DNA of 57,636 nt, taken from assembly GCA_017307335.1 (NCBI GenBank), contig JAFKFJ010000184.1:1-57636 (forward strand), in the 5' to 3' direction. Made by a program: the position numbers and the translations under genes. The notes under the pieces are model-generated. The model searched no databases. It saw nothing but the letters and a program-made list of their open reading frames with translations, and was not told the origin of the DNA. Origin of the DNA: Alphaproteobacteria bacterium (GTDB lineage: Bacteria; Pseudomonadota; Alphaproteobacteria; Acetobacterales; Acetobacteraceae). This document shows, piece after piece, positions 1 through 8,145 of the stretch; the stretch's first letter is position 1; every line of letters begins with the position of its first letter.

Positions 1-1343
1 GGGTCCATCCCGAAGCCCGCGGTGAAGGCCACGAGCTGCAGGACGGCCGCCAGAATGCGGCGCCCGCCGCAGGCGCCGGCGGCCAGCACCGGGCGGCCGG
101 CGGCGCGCAGGATCACCGGGCACATGTTGGTCAGCGGCCGGCGCCCGGGCGCGATCGCGTTCGGCGCGCCGGGGCGCGGGTCGAACCACATCACGCCGTT
201 GTTCATCAGCACGCCGGTCCCGGGCAGGACGACCTTGCTGCCCATGGAGGCGAGCAGCGTGCTGGTCAGCGCGACCATGCCACCCTCGGCGTCGACGACG
301 GTCAGATGGGTGGTGCAGCCCTCGGGCCCGCCCTCTCCCGCCTGATCTTCGCCCGACCGCGCCAGCCGGTCGGCGTACGCGGCGAGGAGCCGGCGCGCGA
401 GGCCGGCGTACCACTCCGCATCCGGGGCGCGACCCACGACAGGAAGACCCTCGAGCACCCGCGCCAGGGTCGGGCCGGCGGTCAGCCCGCCGGCGTATTG
501 CACGACGTGCCCGGCCCAGGTCACCTCCCCGGCCGGCCGGACCCGCGCCGCGCAGGCCCGCAGGTCGGCGGCGGCCAGCACGCCCCCCAGCGCCGCGGTA
601 TCGGCGGCCAGCACCGCGGCGACGTCGCCCTCGTAGAAGTCGCGCAGCCCTGCGGCCGCCAGCCGCTCGAGCGTGTCCGGCAGGCGACCGAGCCGGAAGC
701 AGGGCGGCGTGCCGCGATAGGGCGGCAGCGGCGGCAGGCCGTTCGGCAGGTAGATGCGCGCGCTCTCCGCGTAGTTCCGCAGTTGCGGTGCGGCGCTCGC
801 GATCATGAGCGTGGTGAACCAGTCCTGCGGCAGCCCGCGCCGCGCGATCGCGATGGCCGGTGCGAGCAGCTCGGCCATCGGCATGCGGCCCCAGCGCGCG
901 TGCAGCGTCCGGTAACCTTCCACCGCCGCGGGCACGACGAAGGACAGGGGGCCGTGCAGGTTCGTGTCCCCTTCCACCTCCGGCCACGCGAAGCCGTCCG
1001 CGGTGGGCCGGCCGGTGAGGCGGAAGCGCGAAGGTTCGAGCCCGGCGGGCGCGACCGGTCCGAAATCCACCACCTCGGCGCGCGCTTGCCCGGCGGCGTG
1101 CACGAGCGCGAAGCCGATCCCGCCCAGGCCCGAGTTCCACGGCTCCGCCGCCGCGAGGGCGAAGGCCGCGGCCACCGCGGCGTCCACCGCGTTGCCGCCC
1201 GCCTCCAGCACGGCAACGCCGGCCTCGGCGGCCGCGCGTGCCTGTGCGACGACGATGCCCCGCCGGCCGCGGGCCGCTGGCTTGCGCACCTGCCAGTGCT
1301 GGGTGGTGTGCGGGGGAACGGCGTAGTCGGGCAAAGCCGGCAT
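1..1343 (-). CDS. ggt: gamma-glutamyltransferase family protein, 3' end cut by window
   Basis: Predicted gamma-glutamyltransferase, an Ntn hydrolase that cleaves gamma-glutamyl bonds such as that of glutathione. About 447 codons are visible and the reading frame runs off the left edge without a stop. An N-terminal block with GGNAVDAAVAAAFAL and GLGGIGF is typical of the large subunit. Near residue 340 the motif GCTTHLTVVD marks the autoprocessing site; the first Thr of TTH is the expected nucleophile. It is followed by LLASMGSKVV, MNNGVMWFDP and a PLTNMCPVIL block. No signal peptide is seen, so the protein may be cytoplasmic, unlike the classical periplasmic enzyme. The start is the ATG at 1341-1343; an upstream ATG at 1361-1363 is in another frame. 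It is transcribed divergently from the deacetylase at 1432. Family is confident; substrate is not known. Confidence 0.88.
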   Translation of the reverse strand, partial: MPALPDYAVPPHTTQHWQVRKPAARGRRGIVVAQARAAAEAGVAVLEAGGNAVDAAVAAAFALAAAEPWNSGLGGIGFALVHAAGQARAEVVDFGPVAPAGLEPSRFRLTGRPTADGFAWPEVEGDTNLHGPLSFVVPAAVEGYRTLHARWGRMPMAELLAPAIAIARRGLPQDWFTTLMIASAAPQLRNYAESARIYLPNGLPPLPPYRGTPPCFRLGRLPDTLERLAAAGLRDFYEGDVAAVLAADTAALGGVLAAADLRACAARVRPAGEVTWAGHVVQYAGGLTAGPTLARVLEGLPVVGRAPDAEWYAGLARRLLAAYADRLARSGEDQAGEGGPEGCTTHLTVVDAEGGMVALTSTLLASMGSKVVLPGTGVLMNNGVMWFDPRPGAPNAIAPGRRPLTNMCPVILRAAGRPVLAAGACGGRRILAAVLQLVAFTAGFGMD

Positions 1344-1431
1344 CGGAACGTCCTCGCGGCCATGGATCGGCGGCGGAAAGCCTCTTAGGCTCGCATGCAC
1401 CCCCCGCCTCGCACAACGCCAGGAGCGCCCG

Positions 1432-2322
1432 GTGGCACGATCGATCGCCTGCCTGACCTTCGACCACGACAATGCCTCGTCGGCGATCGCGCGCGGCATG
1501 ACGACACCTACCGCGATCTCGCGCGGCGACTTCGGGATCGTCGCGGTGCCGCGCATCCTGTCGCTGCTGGCGGCGCACGACATCCGCTCGACATGGTTCA
1601 TCCCGGGGCACACCATCGCGAGCTACCCGGCATGCGTCGCCAAGGTTGCAGAGGCCGGCCACGAGATTGCCCATCACGGCTGGACGCACCGCACCCCGGC
1701 CTCGCTGGGCCGCGCGGGCGAGGAGCGCGAGCTGATCCGCGGCAATGAGGCGATCCGCGCGCTGACTGGACGTTCGGCGAAGGGCTACCGTTCACCCGCC
1801 TGGGATCTCAGTCCCGACACCGTGGACCTGCTGCTGGCGCACGGCTTCGACTACGACAGCAGCATGATGGGCGATGACTACCTGCCCTATCAGGCGACGC
1901 GGGGCGATGTCGTGACGCTCGATGCACCGCTAGTGCGCGGTGCGCCGACCGCGCTGGTCGAGATGCCGATAAGCTGGAGCCTCGATGATTTCCCGGCCTT
2001 TGAATACATGCGGCTCGAAGGCGGCATCCTGCCGGGGCTGATGAACGCCGACCTCGTGCTGCAGAACTGGCTCGCGGACTTCGCCTACATGCGCGCCCAC
2101 CTCGAGTGGGGGATCATCACCTACACGTTTCACCCCCACGTCATCGGGCGTGGCCACCGGATGCTGATGCTGGAAAAGCTGATCCGCGCGCTGCGTGACG
2201 ACGGGGCGGAGTTCCTGACGATGGCGGAGGCGGTCACGGAGTATCGGCGCCATTTCCCGCAGGGCCGCGCGATCGGCTCGCCGCCGCCGGCGCGCGCCGC
2301 AGCGGGTCCGCACGCAGCCTAG
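1432..2322 (+). CDS. polysaccharide deacetylase family protein
   Basis: Carbohydrate esterase family 4 (NodB-homology) protein of 296 residues. The first metal/catalytic motif is TFDHDN near residue 9, and the second is HGWTH near residue 82, as in the peptidoglycan-deacetylase-like/PuuE-like branch that uses TFD and H-x3-H to bind zinc. GYRSPAWDLS follows as motif 3, and FHPHVIGRG is the late His motif. There is no signal peptide, so cytoplasmic deacetylation or deformylation of a small amide is as likely as cell-wall modification. The start is GTG at 1432, chosen because AGGAG at 1421-1425 is well spaced. The gene stands alone between the divergent ggt and an SDR. The substrate cannot be read from the sequence. 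Confidence 0.85.
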   Translation: MARSIACLTFDHDNASSAIARGMTTPTAISRGDFGIVAVPRILSLLAAHDIRSTWFIPGHTIASYPACVAKVAEAGHEIAHHGWTHRTPASLGRAGEERELIRGNEAIRALTGRSAKGYRSPAWDLSPDTVDLLLAHGFDYDSSMMGDDYLPYQATRGDVVTLDAPLVRGAPTALVEMPISWSLDDFPAFEYMRLEGGILPGLMNADLVLQNWLADFAYMRAHLEWGIITYTFHPHVIGRGHRMLMLEKLIRALRDDGAEFLTMAEAVTEYRRHFPQGRAIGSPPPARAAAGPHAA

Positions 2323-2420
2323 CGAGGGCGAACGGCGCCAGAGGCCGGCCTGGACGCCCTATCCTCGTGGGATCGGTCGCACTACCCTTCCGGATCGAAC
2401 GATGGGGAGGGCCAGCCGCC

Positions 2421-3200
2421 ATGGACGTCAATCTTGCAAAGCGCACTGCCTTGATCACCGGCGGCAGCAAGGGCCTCGGACTCGCGGTCGCGGTCCGGAT
2501 GGCGGAATCCGGTGCAGACGTCGCACTTCTGGCGCGCCGCGCAAATGTCCTTGAGGAAGCGCGGACGATTGTCGCCAGGACCGCGCGGGGGCGCGTTCAT
2601 GTCGTGCCCAGCGACGTGTCCAGGGCAGAAGAGGTCGCGCGAGCCTATGCCTCGGTCATGGATGCGTTCGGGCGCGTCGACATCCTGGTGAACAACGCGG
2701 GCACTTCCCAGACCGGGGCATTCCCGACGATCAGCGACGAGGTCTGGCAAGCCGATCTCGATCTGAAGCTGTTCGCAGCCATCCGGCTCGCGCGCCTCGT
2801 GTGGCCGCAGATGGTCGAGCGTCGCTGGGGACGGATCATCAACGTGCTCAACATCGGCGCCAAGGCTCCGAAGGCCGGAACAGCGCCGACGACAATCTCG
2901 CGGGCCGCGGGCATGGCGCTGACCAAGGTACTGGCCGGGGAAGGAGCGCCCCACAACATCCTCGTCAATTCGCTGCATGTCGGGCTGATCGACAGCGATC
3001 AATGGGTCCGGCGCCACGCGAAAGGACCGGCGCAGCCGTACGAGGCATTCCTCGCACAGATGGCAAAGGATATACCTCTCGGCCGGGTCGGCGCGGCCGA
3101 GGAATTCGCGAACGTCGCCTGCTTCCTCGCCTCGGACCTTGCCGGCTACGTCACCGGGACCTCGATCAACGTCGACGGCGATCTTTCGCCTGTCATGTAG
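2421..3200 (+). CDS. SDR-fold protein lacking the catalytic residues
   Basis: Short-chain dehydrogenase/reductase fold of 259 residues. The cofactor motif TGGSKGLG (residues 13-20) and NNAG (91-94) are intact, so NAD(P) binding is likely. The active site is not intact: by alignment to the usual S...YxxxK, Ser is replaced by Asn144, Tyr by Thr157 and Lys by Arg161 (segment APTTISRAAG). It may be a non-catalytic SDR or use a different mechanism. The start at ATG 2421 follows GGGAGG; an upstream in-frame ATG at 2367 lacks a good ribosome site and would add 18 residues unlike the family. The gene is 98 bases after the deacetylase stop, and co-transcription is possible. Confidence 0.82.
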   Translation: MDVNLAKRTALITGGSKGLGLAVAVRMAESGADVALLARRANVLEEARTIVARTARGRVHVVPSDVSRAEEVARAYASVMDAFGRVDILVNNAGTSQTGAFPTISDEVWQADLDLKLFAAIRLARLVWPQMVERRWGRIINVLNIGAKAPKAGTAPTTISRAAGMALTKVLAGEGAPHNILVNSLHVGLIDSDQWVRRHAKGPAQPYEAFLAQMAKDIPLGRVGAAEEFANVACFLASDLAGYVTGTSINVDGDLSPVM

Positions 3201-3448
3201 CGACGAAACCGCCCGGGACGAACGAGTGAGTGACCACTCCCGGAGGGCTGCCGGCGGCTGGATCGACGTACCAGGCGGCCGTTCGGATGCCACCGCTGCA
3301 TTGCTGACATGCGCCAACCCGGGCGTTGTGTGTCGGTTTCGTGGCAACGGCGTGTCGCACGTCACACCGCGCCCGCCGAGGCATGCCTACGTTTCCGGTG
3401 TTCGCGATGAATTCGCGCAAGGAACCAGGAACTCTGAGGAGGCATGAC

Positions 3449-3658
3449 ATGCGACGTTTCCTGCTCTCGCTCGCCGTTCTCGCCGGCTTCGCGGCCCCCG
3501 CCCTGGCCGCTACCTCGCAGCGGAGCGACCAGACAAGCGACAACACCGCCTATGCCGCGCGCGCCTCCACCGCGCCCGCCGATGTTCCGGCACACCTGAT
3601 GACGCCGGACGGCACGTTGATCAACGGATTGCTGCCCAACTCGTCCACCGTCGGCTGA
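3449..3658 (+). CDS. small exported protein of unknown function (69 aa)
   Basis: A 69-residue protein with a clear Sec signal: MRRF, then a hydrophobic LLSLAVLAGFAAPALA core and an AxA site near residue 20. The mature part is about 49 residues, rich in Thr, Ser, Asn and Ala, ends in LPNSSTVG and has no cysteine. A strong GAGGAGG lies at 3437-3442. An overlapping ATG at 3444 is in another frame. I recognise no family. Similar short periplasmic proteins are common near alphaproteobacterial cell-envelope genes. No partner gene is evident; the next gene is convergent and about 420 bases away. Confidence 0.7.
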   Translation: MRRFLLSLAVLAGFAAPALAATSQRSDQTSDNTAYAARASTAPADVPAHLMTPDGTLINGLLPNSSTVG

Positions 3659-3797
3659 GCGGCGATCGGCGGCACTGCAGCGCAGCCGGCTGCTTCTCTC
3701 CGAGCCCGTTGGAGCACGGACCAGAAGCCGCCGGCCGCCTCAAGCGGGATGAATTCGCCCGCGCTCACTCGCCCCGTTCTAGCTCTTTGATTTGAAG

Positions 3798-3840
3798 GCA
3801 TGATTCAGACCTCCGGCAGTTCCGCCTCCGGTCGTCATGC
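3798..3840. repeat. imperfect GCATGA...TCATGC inverted repeat
   Basis: GCATGA at 3798-3803 pairs with TCATGC at 3835-3840, and GACC pairs with GGTC inside, leaving a GC-rich loop that contains TCCGGC and GCCTCC. The outline resembles the extragenic GCATGA/TCATGC palindromes scattered through alphaproteobacterial genomes. Only one copy is in this window, so repeat status is inferred from resemblance only. Confidence 0.4.
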
Positions 3841-3961
3841 TCAAGTCGCTGGTTGGCATCCGGTGCCGCCGAAGAACCCGCGTTTCGACGGGCGGTGCGG
3901 ATCGCTCCGCCGCAGGGGCGCGCCCACGACAGCCATCATAAGCCCCGCGGGTTGCCCCTCA

Positions 3962-3989
3962 CCGGCGAAGGCGGCCCAATTTTCGCCGG
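3962..3989 (-). terminator. candidate terminator hairpin after the nine-heme cytochrome gene
   Basis: CCGGCGAA (3962-3969) and TTCGCCGG (3982-3989) form a perfect 8-bp stem with a 12-base loop, about 90 bases downstream of the stop of the minus-strand cytochrome gene. No strong T run follows, so termination is inferred from position and stem strength. Confidence 0.4.
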
Positions 3990-4081
3990 CTTGGCAGGCT
4001 CAATCCAGGCGCAAAAAGGAGCGGGGGGCGGCCCCAATCGCGCATCAGACGCGAAAACTGGTTCAACGGCGAAGGAGAGCG

Positions 4082-5737
4082 TCAATCGCCGACCCGCCAG
4101 GGCGATCGGTCGTTCCAGCGACGGAGGGCGGCGGTTGCCCAGGCTGCCGATTTGTCGGCGTGGCAGATGTTGCAGGCGTTCGGGATCTTCAGGCTCTCCG
4201 TTTCCGCCGGATAGACGAAGCGAAAGGTGTGGCTGCTCACGTTCACATCGGCGATCGTCTGCTCGATCTTCGGCATGTGGCAGGCGGCGCATTGACTCCC
4301 GGCGCTGCCGGCCTTGTGGTGTGTGTGCGCCTCGATCGTCGCTGCGTGCGGGCCGTTCTGCGCATTCGGTCCGTGGCAGCCAAGGCATAGGCTGTTGCCA
4401 GGGCGGCGCAGCATCGCTTCATTGCCTGAGCCGTGCGGATCGTGGCAGCTGAAGCACGTCACGCCGCGCGCATACATCAGGCTGGTCACGAAGTCGTTGC
4501 CCTGCATTCGGTTCTTGTGAGCGGTGCCATCGGCAAAATGTGTGAAAGTCGTCTCGCCGAGCTTGTGCTCCTCGAGCATCCAGAAGTCGGCGAGATTGAG
4601 CCCGACGTGAAATCCCACAGGCCAATCATAGTACGCGCCATCGATCGGGTTTCTGAGTGGCCGCCCCTGCGAGTGGCACTGAATGCAGGTATCGTTCGCG
4701 TGCACATAGTCGAGGCGCGCGGGGTTGATGATCGTGCCTCCAACCGGCTTGGCGACGTGTGCGCTCCCTGGCCCGTGACAGCGCTCACAGCCGACATTCC
4801 ACTCCGTGACGGCCTTCGTGGTGATGTTGTAGTTCACTGAGTGGCAGCCATCGCAGAGTGGGCCGGTGGGGCGCCGCGCATTGTCGGCCGGGTAGAACGG
4901 CACCCACCAGTCCGCTCCGTTCGGCACGAAATACTTGCGCCAGATCTTGTGCGTCACGTCCCACTGGGCTGACAGGGGGACGAAGCCGTCGCCGACCCTC
5001 TTGAAATAGCGCTGCTTCCACTTGCTGCCGTAGACGAAGGCGATGTCGTCCTTCGTGAAGGTAACGAGAGGATCTGGCTTCGACAGGTCCGGGATGATCG
5101 CATCCGGATGTTCCCTGGGATCGCGCACGACGTTGGCCATGCGCGTTTGCTTCCATCGGTCGTAGATCGCTGTGTGACATCGACGGCAGGCCGCCGAACC
5201 GACATAGTGGGCGTCGTTGACGGCGACATCGTCCGCAGCCCCTGGCGACAGCGGCGCGACGTTCGGCAGGTGGCGAAGGTAGGCCACGAGCTGCCAGAGT
5301 TGCTCGTCCGGCATCGACCACGCCGGCATGCCGGTGTTTCGGATGCCGTTGCGGATGTGATAGAACATCTCGCCGTCAGTCAGGGCCACGACATTCAGCG
5401 AGCGTAGCGCGGGCGGCCGTGGATATTCCCCCGCGCCGATCTCGGTCTTACCGCTGCCGTCGTAGGCATGGCAGATCTCGCACTTCTCTCGAAACAGCGT
5501 CTGTCCCGCGGCGATGGCGGCGGCGTCGTTGGCGAGCGGATTGACGCGCGTCCTGTCGATTGGCGGCACGCTTGCGCGTAGCAGCCAGGTCGCAATAGCC
5601 GCCTCGATTGCTGGTGGCTCACGTCGCGCGCTCGACAGGCCCGGGACAACCGCCCGGTACACAATGACGGCGCCTGCAGCGAGCACGATCGCGATCGCAA
5701 GGACAAGGACACTGGTGCGGCGATGGCGGTGCATCAT
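4082..5737 (-). CDS. nine-heme c-type cytochrome, membrane-anchored
   Basis: A 551-residue c-type cytochrome with nine CxxCH heme sites, starting at residues 86, 184, 295, 317, 351, 428, 451, 483 and 522. Residues 8-28 form an uncleaved-looking N-terminal membrane anchor, so the rest should be periplasmic. Residues 70-160 read as a class I monoheme domain (CEICH, later NTGMPAW with a candidate Met ligand). From about 178 on is an octaheme region of the cytochrome c554/NrfB-like type. ATG at 5737 overlaps the stop of the upstream rhodanese-ChrB gene as ATGA, so the two are translationally coupled. It is probably an electron carrier or multiheme reductase; the substrate is unknown. The fusion of a monoheme module to an octaheme module is notable. 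Confidence 0.85.
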   Translation of the reverse strand: MMHRHRRTSVLVLAIAIVLAAGAVIVYRAVVPGLSSARREPPAIEAAIATWLLRASVPPIDRTRVNPLANDAAAIAAGQTLFREKCEICHAYDGSGKTEIGAGEYPRPPALRSLNVVALTDGEMFYHIRNGIRNTGMPAWSMPDEQLWQLVAYLRHLPNVAPLSPGAADDVAVNDAHYVGSAACRRCHTAIYDRWKQTRMANVVRDPREHPDAIIPDLSKPDPLVTFTKDDIAFVYGSKWKQRYFKRVGDGFVPLSAQWDVTHKIWRKYFVPNGADWWVPFYPADNARRPTGPLCDGCHSVNYNITTKAVTEWNVGCERCHGPGSAHVAKPVGGTIINPARLDYVHANDTCIQCHSQGRPLRNPIDGAYYDWPVGFHVGLNLADFWMLEEHKLGETTFTHFADGTAHKNRMQGNDFVTSLMYARGVTCFSCHDPHGSGNEAMLRRPGNSLCLGCHGPNAQNGPHAATIEAHTHHKAGSAGSQCAACHMPKIEQTIADVNVSSHTFRFVYPAETESLKIPNACNICHADKSAAWATAALRRWNDRSPWRVGD

Positions 5738-6582
5738 GCGCCGTCTCCGCGCTCGCGGCCGCCGGGGGGAGGCCAGTGGTGCGTCTCGGCGGCGGCGTCG
5801 CGCGCCCAGCGATAGAAGGCATCATAGAGGCCCATCGCGGCGTCGAGCTGCGCCAGGTCGTCGCGGAACATGCGGGACAGGCCGAGCGAGGCGGCAAGCA
5901 GCCCGGCGGCCTGGGGCGCCTGATCGAGCCGTGCGGTGTCGGCTGCCCGCACGATCGCGGCGAGCCGATCCAATGCCGGGGTGCGCAACGCGAACTCGTC
6001 CAGCATCGCGTCGAACGTGCAGGCGTCACCGCGATGGCTCCAGAAGCTGCCTTCTGTGTCGAAAGTGGCTGCTGCGAACTGCTCGGCGACGCCGGCGATC
6101 TCCGATGGCGCCACGAACAAGAAGAGTGCCGACCGATCGACAAAGCGACGGATCAGCCAGGGGCAGGCAATCCGGTCGATCTTCGGCCGCGCGCGAGTGA
6201 CCCAGACGGTTCGGCCATGCCCGTCGCGCGGAGGGAGGCGGTCCGGTCTGACGAGGAGCCCGCCGGCCCGGCGCCAGGCGTCAAAGCCGCCTTCGAGGTA
6301 TTCGGCCCGGGCGCCGGCATTGCGCAGCCAGGCCGCGACGCCCTGGCTTGGAGCATGCCCGGCACGGCACGCGACCACGACGGATGTGCCGGCGAATTCG
6401 GGCGCCCAGCGGGCCACGCCGCGATGATCGCGCCATTGGCCGGCGGGCAGGAATCGTGGATCGTCCGCTCGCTCATCGTCCTGGCGCACATCAAGGATCA
6501 GTGGCGCGTCAGGGGTCCCGACAAGCCGAAGGAGCTGGGCGACGGTGATCGCATCGGGCGTAGGCACGCGCGTCCCCTCCAT
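5734..6582 (-). CDS. rhodanese domain fused to ChrB-type chromate resistance domain
   Basis: A 282-residue two-domain protein. Residues 10-115 are a rhodanese domain with LILDVRQDDE and active-site loop ACRAGHAPSQG, whose Cys is the expected sulfur carrier. Residues 125-275 match the ChrB C-terminal domain (WVTRARPKIDRIACPWLIRRF, read in two parts, then FDTEGSFWSHRGDACTFD). In known systems ChrB senses or supports chromate resistance with the ChrA transporter; no chrA is in this window. The gene is first in a coupled pair with the nine-heme cytochrome (ATGA overlap). It may be a redox or sulfur-stress regulator or enzyme. Domain calls are confident; a chromate role is inference. Confidence 0.85.
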   Translation of the reverse strand: MEGTRVPTPDAITVAQLLRLVGTPDAPLILDVRQDDERADDPRFLPAGQWRDHRGVARWAPEFAGTSVVVACRAGHAPSQGVAAWLRNAGARAEYLEGGFDAWRRAGGLLVRPDRLPPRDGHGRTVWVTRARPKIDRIACPWLIRRFVDRSALFLFVAPSEIAGVAEQFAAATFDTEGSFWSHRGDACTFDAMLDEFALRTPALDRLAAIVRAADTARLDQAPQAAGLLAASLGLSRMFRDDLAQLDAAMGLYDAFYRWARDAAAETHHWPPPGGRERGDGA

Positions 6583-6919
6583 GATCGGGAGTTCGGACGC
6601 GATACTTCGGCCGAAGCCTCACGGGGCAATCGCGATCATCCCCATGAGATGAAAGGTGCGCCCGCCCGCGCTGGAGTGTCAACGGCTCCGTCAAGCACGC
6701 GTATCCGCTCCGTTCTGACGCGCTCGCCGTATCCGCGCTTCGGCGCAGGCCAGCTACGATCAGGATCCCAGAGTAGCCAGACGCCGACGTGCCGGGCGCG
6801 AGGCGCGTGGACGGGCCGGCCATGTCGAGATTGACACAGACAGCGCGGCTCTGTCCGCAGGTTGCGGACATTTTCGGTTGGCACCAGCCGACATGCCTCT
6901 TAAGGCTTTGATATCAGTA
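6583..6919. other. intergenic region upstream of the rhodanese-ChrB gene
   Basis: These 337 bases lie between the 3' end of tRNA-Lys and the start of the rhodanese-ChrB gene, both on the minus strand. No gene was found. The region must hold the promoter of the ChrB-cytochrome pair and the end of the tRNA transcript; a perfect inverted repeat at 6852-6870 is the only clear structure. Confidence 0.5.
6852..6870. repeat. perfect inverted repeat TGTCCGCA-N3-TGCGGACA
   Basis: Two 8-base arms separated by GGT form a perfect dyad about 50 bases after the tRNA-Lys 3' end and 270 bases before the ChrB gene. Followed by TTTT on the plus strand, it could be read as a short terminator in that direction, but no plus-strand gene ends here. 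Alternatives are a tRNA terminator or a regulator-binding site. Confidence 0.45.
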
Positions 6920-6992
6920 TGAGCCCGGTGGGACTCGAACCCACGACCCCAAGATTAAAAGTCTCGTGCTCTACCACCTGAGCTACGGGCTC
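6920..6992 (-). tRNA. tRNA-Lys (anticodon UUU)
   Basis: A complete 73-base cloverleaf on the minus strand. The acceptor arms GAGCCCG/CGGGCTC pair fully with discriminator A. The D arm is GCTC/GAGC, the anticodon stem CGAGA/TCTTG encloses the loop CTTTTAA, giving anticodon TTT, and the T arm GTGGG/CCCAC encloses TTCGAGT. CCA is not encoded. It reads AAA/AAG lysine codons. Confidence 0.97.
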
Positions 6993-7031
6993 ATCCATTC
7001 CCGCGCCTTCAACGCCAGCGGCATTGCGGCG

Positions 7032-7595
7032 TCAATCCTTGACGTCGGCGGCGACCCGCATCCGCACGATGCGGTCCGGGTTCTGCACCATCCCGTTGGC
7101 GCCCGAGCCACGCTTGATGTGGTCCACGTGCTCCATCCCCGAGACCACCTGGCCCCAGATCGTGTACTGGCCGTCGAGGCTCGGTGCCGGCGCGAACATG
7201 ATGAAGAACTGGCTGTCTGCCGAGTTCGGGTCCGAGGTGCGCGCCGCGCCGACGGTGCCCCGCAGGAACTTGCGGGTGCGGGAGAACTCGGCCGGCAGCG
7301 GGCCCATGCCGCTGCCCCCGGTGCCGGTGCCGGTCGGGTCGCCGCCCTGTGCCATGAACCCCTCGATCACGCGGTGGAACGGCGTGCCGTCATAAAACCC
7401 CTTGCGCGTCAGGATCTTCACGCGCTCCACCGCTTTCGGCGCGACGTCGGGCAGGAGTTCGATCACCACCCGCCCGTCCTTGAGGTCCATGTACAGCGTG
7501 TTCTCAGGGTCGAGTTTGGCGGCGTCGCTCATGCGCACTCCAATCATGCTCGTGGCAACAGGGATGCTGAGGGCTAGCAGCGCACGACGGCGCAT
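7032..7595 (-). CDS. ppi: cyclophilin-type peptidyl-prolyl cis-trans isomerase
   Basis: Cyclophilin of 187 residues that speeds proline cis-trans isomerisation during folding. It carries the family core GFYDGTPFHRVIEGFMAQGGD with the catalytic Arg in FHRVI (listed in two overlapping parts: GFYDGTPFHRV and IEGFMAQGGD), then ADSQFFIMF and the LDGQYTIWGQVVSGMEHVD region. The first 21 residues (MRRRALLALSIPVATSMIG) could be a weak export signal. An internal ATG giving MSDAAKLDPE at 7532 matches the start of many cytoplasmic homologues, so location depends on which start is used. It is the third gene of gyrA-coaD-ppi on the minus strand, 28 bases after coaD. Function is confident; start and compartment are uncertain. 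Confidence 0.92.
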   Translation of the reverse strand: MRRRALLALSIPVATSMIGVRMSDAAKLDPENTLYMDLKDGRVVIELLPDVAPKAVERVKILTRKGFYDGTPFHRVIEGFMAQGGDPTGTGTGGSGMGPLPAEFSRTRKFLRGTVGAARTSDPNSADSQFFIMFAPAPSLDGQYTIWGQVVSGMEHVDHIKRGSGANGMVQNPDRIVRMRVAADVKD

Positions 7596-7623
7596 TCTGG
7601 TTCACTCCCGTTCGTCGAAGCCT

Positions 7624-8145
7624 TCAACCGCGTGCGCGCACCCGCGCCAGCACGCGTTCACGCGTCAGCGGCGGCACGAAGCTGGCGATGTCGCCGCCGA
7701 GAAAGGCGACTTCCTTCACCAGCCGCGAGGCGATGAACTGATGCCGCTCACTCGCCATCAGGAACACCGTCTCGATCCCGCTGTCCAGTCGATAGTTCAT
7801 GCCGGCCATCTGGAACTCATAGTCGAAATCGGATACCGCGCGCAGCCCGCGCACGATTACGCGCGCGCCCACCGACTGCGCGAAATGGATCAGCAGGCAA
7901 TCGAAGGGCCGCACCTCCACCTGCACCCCCGCGCGCGCATTCACGGCCGCAAGTTCGGCCTGAACAAGCTCCACGCGCTCCTCGATCGGCAGCAGCGGCG
8001 CCTTGCCGGCGTTGACCGCGACCCCCACCACCAGACGGCTGAACATGCCTGCCGCCCGGCCGATGACGTCGAGATGGCCATTGGTGACAGGGTCGAACGT
8101 GCCGGGATACAGCCCGACCAGCACGCCGTTCTGCGGCTCACTCAT
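7624..8145 (-). CDS. coaD: pantetheine-phosphate adenylyltransferase
   Basis: CoaD, 173 residues, transfers AMP from ATP to 4'-phosphopantetheine in the penultimate step of coenzyme A synthesis, in the cytoplasm. The nucleotidyltransferase signature [14 protein letters not shown] (residues 15-28) contains the T/HxGH-type catalytic region. [13 protein letters not shown] and the [16 protein letters not shown] segment are diagnostic of the family, and length matches the usual 160-170. ATG at 8145 overlaps the last 8 bases of gyrA, so translation is probably coupled. Essential housekeeping gene. Confidence 0.97.
   Translation of the reverse strand: MSEPQNGVLVGLYPGTFDPVTNGHLDVIGRAAGMFSRLVVGVAVNAGKAPLLPIEERVELVQAELAAVNARAGVQVEVRPFDCLLIHFAQSVGARVIVRGLRAVSDFDYEFQMAGMNYRLDSGIETVFLMASERHQFIASRLVKEVAFLGGDIASFVPPLTRERVLARVRARG

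Larger units (their letters stand above)
3659..4081. other. intergenic region between convergent genes
   Basis: There is no credible gene in these 423 bases; the open frames here lack ribosome sites and family resemblance. The region holds an imperfect inverted repeat (3798-3840) and a hairpin (3962-3989), listed separately. Both flanking genes point into it, so it should contain transcription ends for the small exported protein and for the nine-heme cytochrome gene. Confidence 0.6.

Noticed and set aside
306..1388. Long plus-strand open frame across the ggt gene
   Set aside because: Antisense shadow in GC-rich coding DNA; the minus-strand frame has clear GGT motifs.
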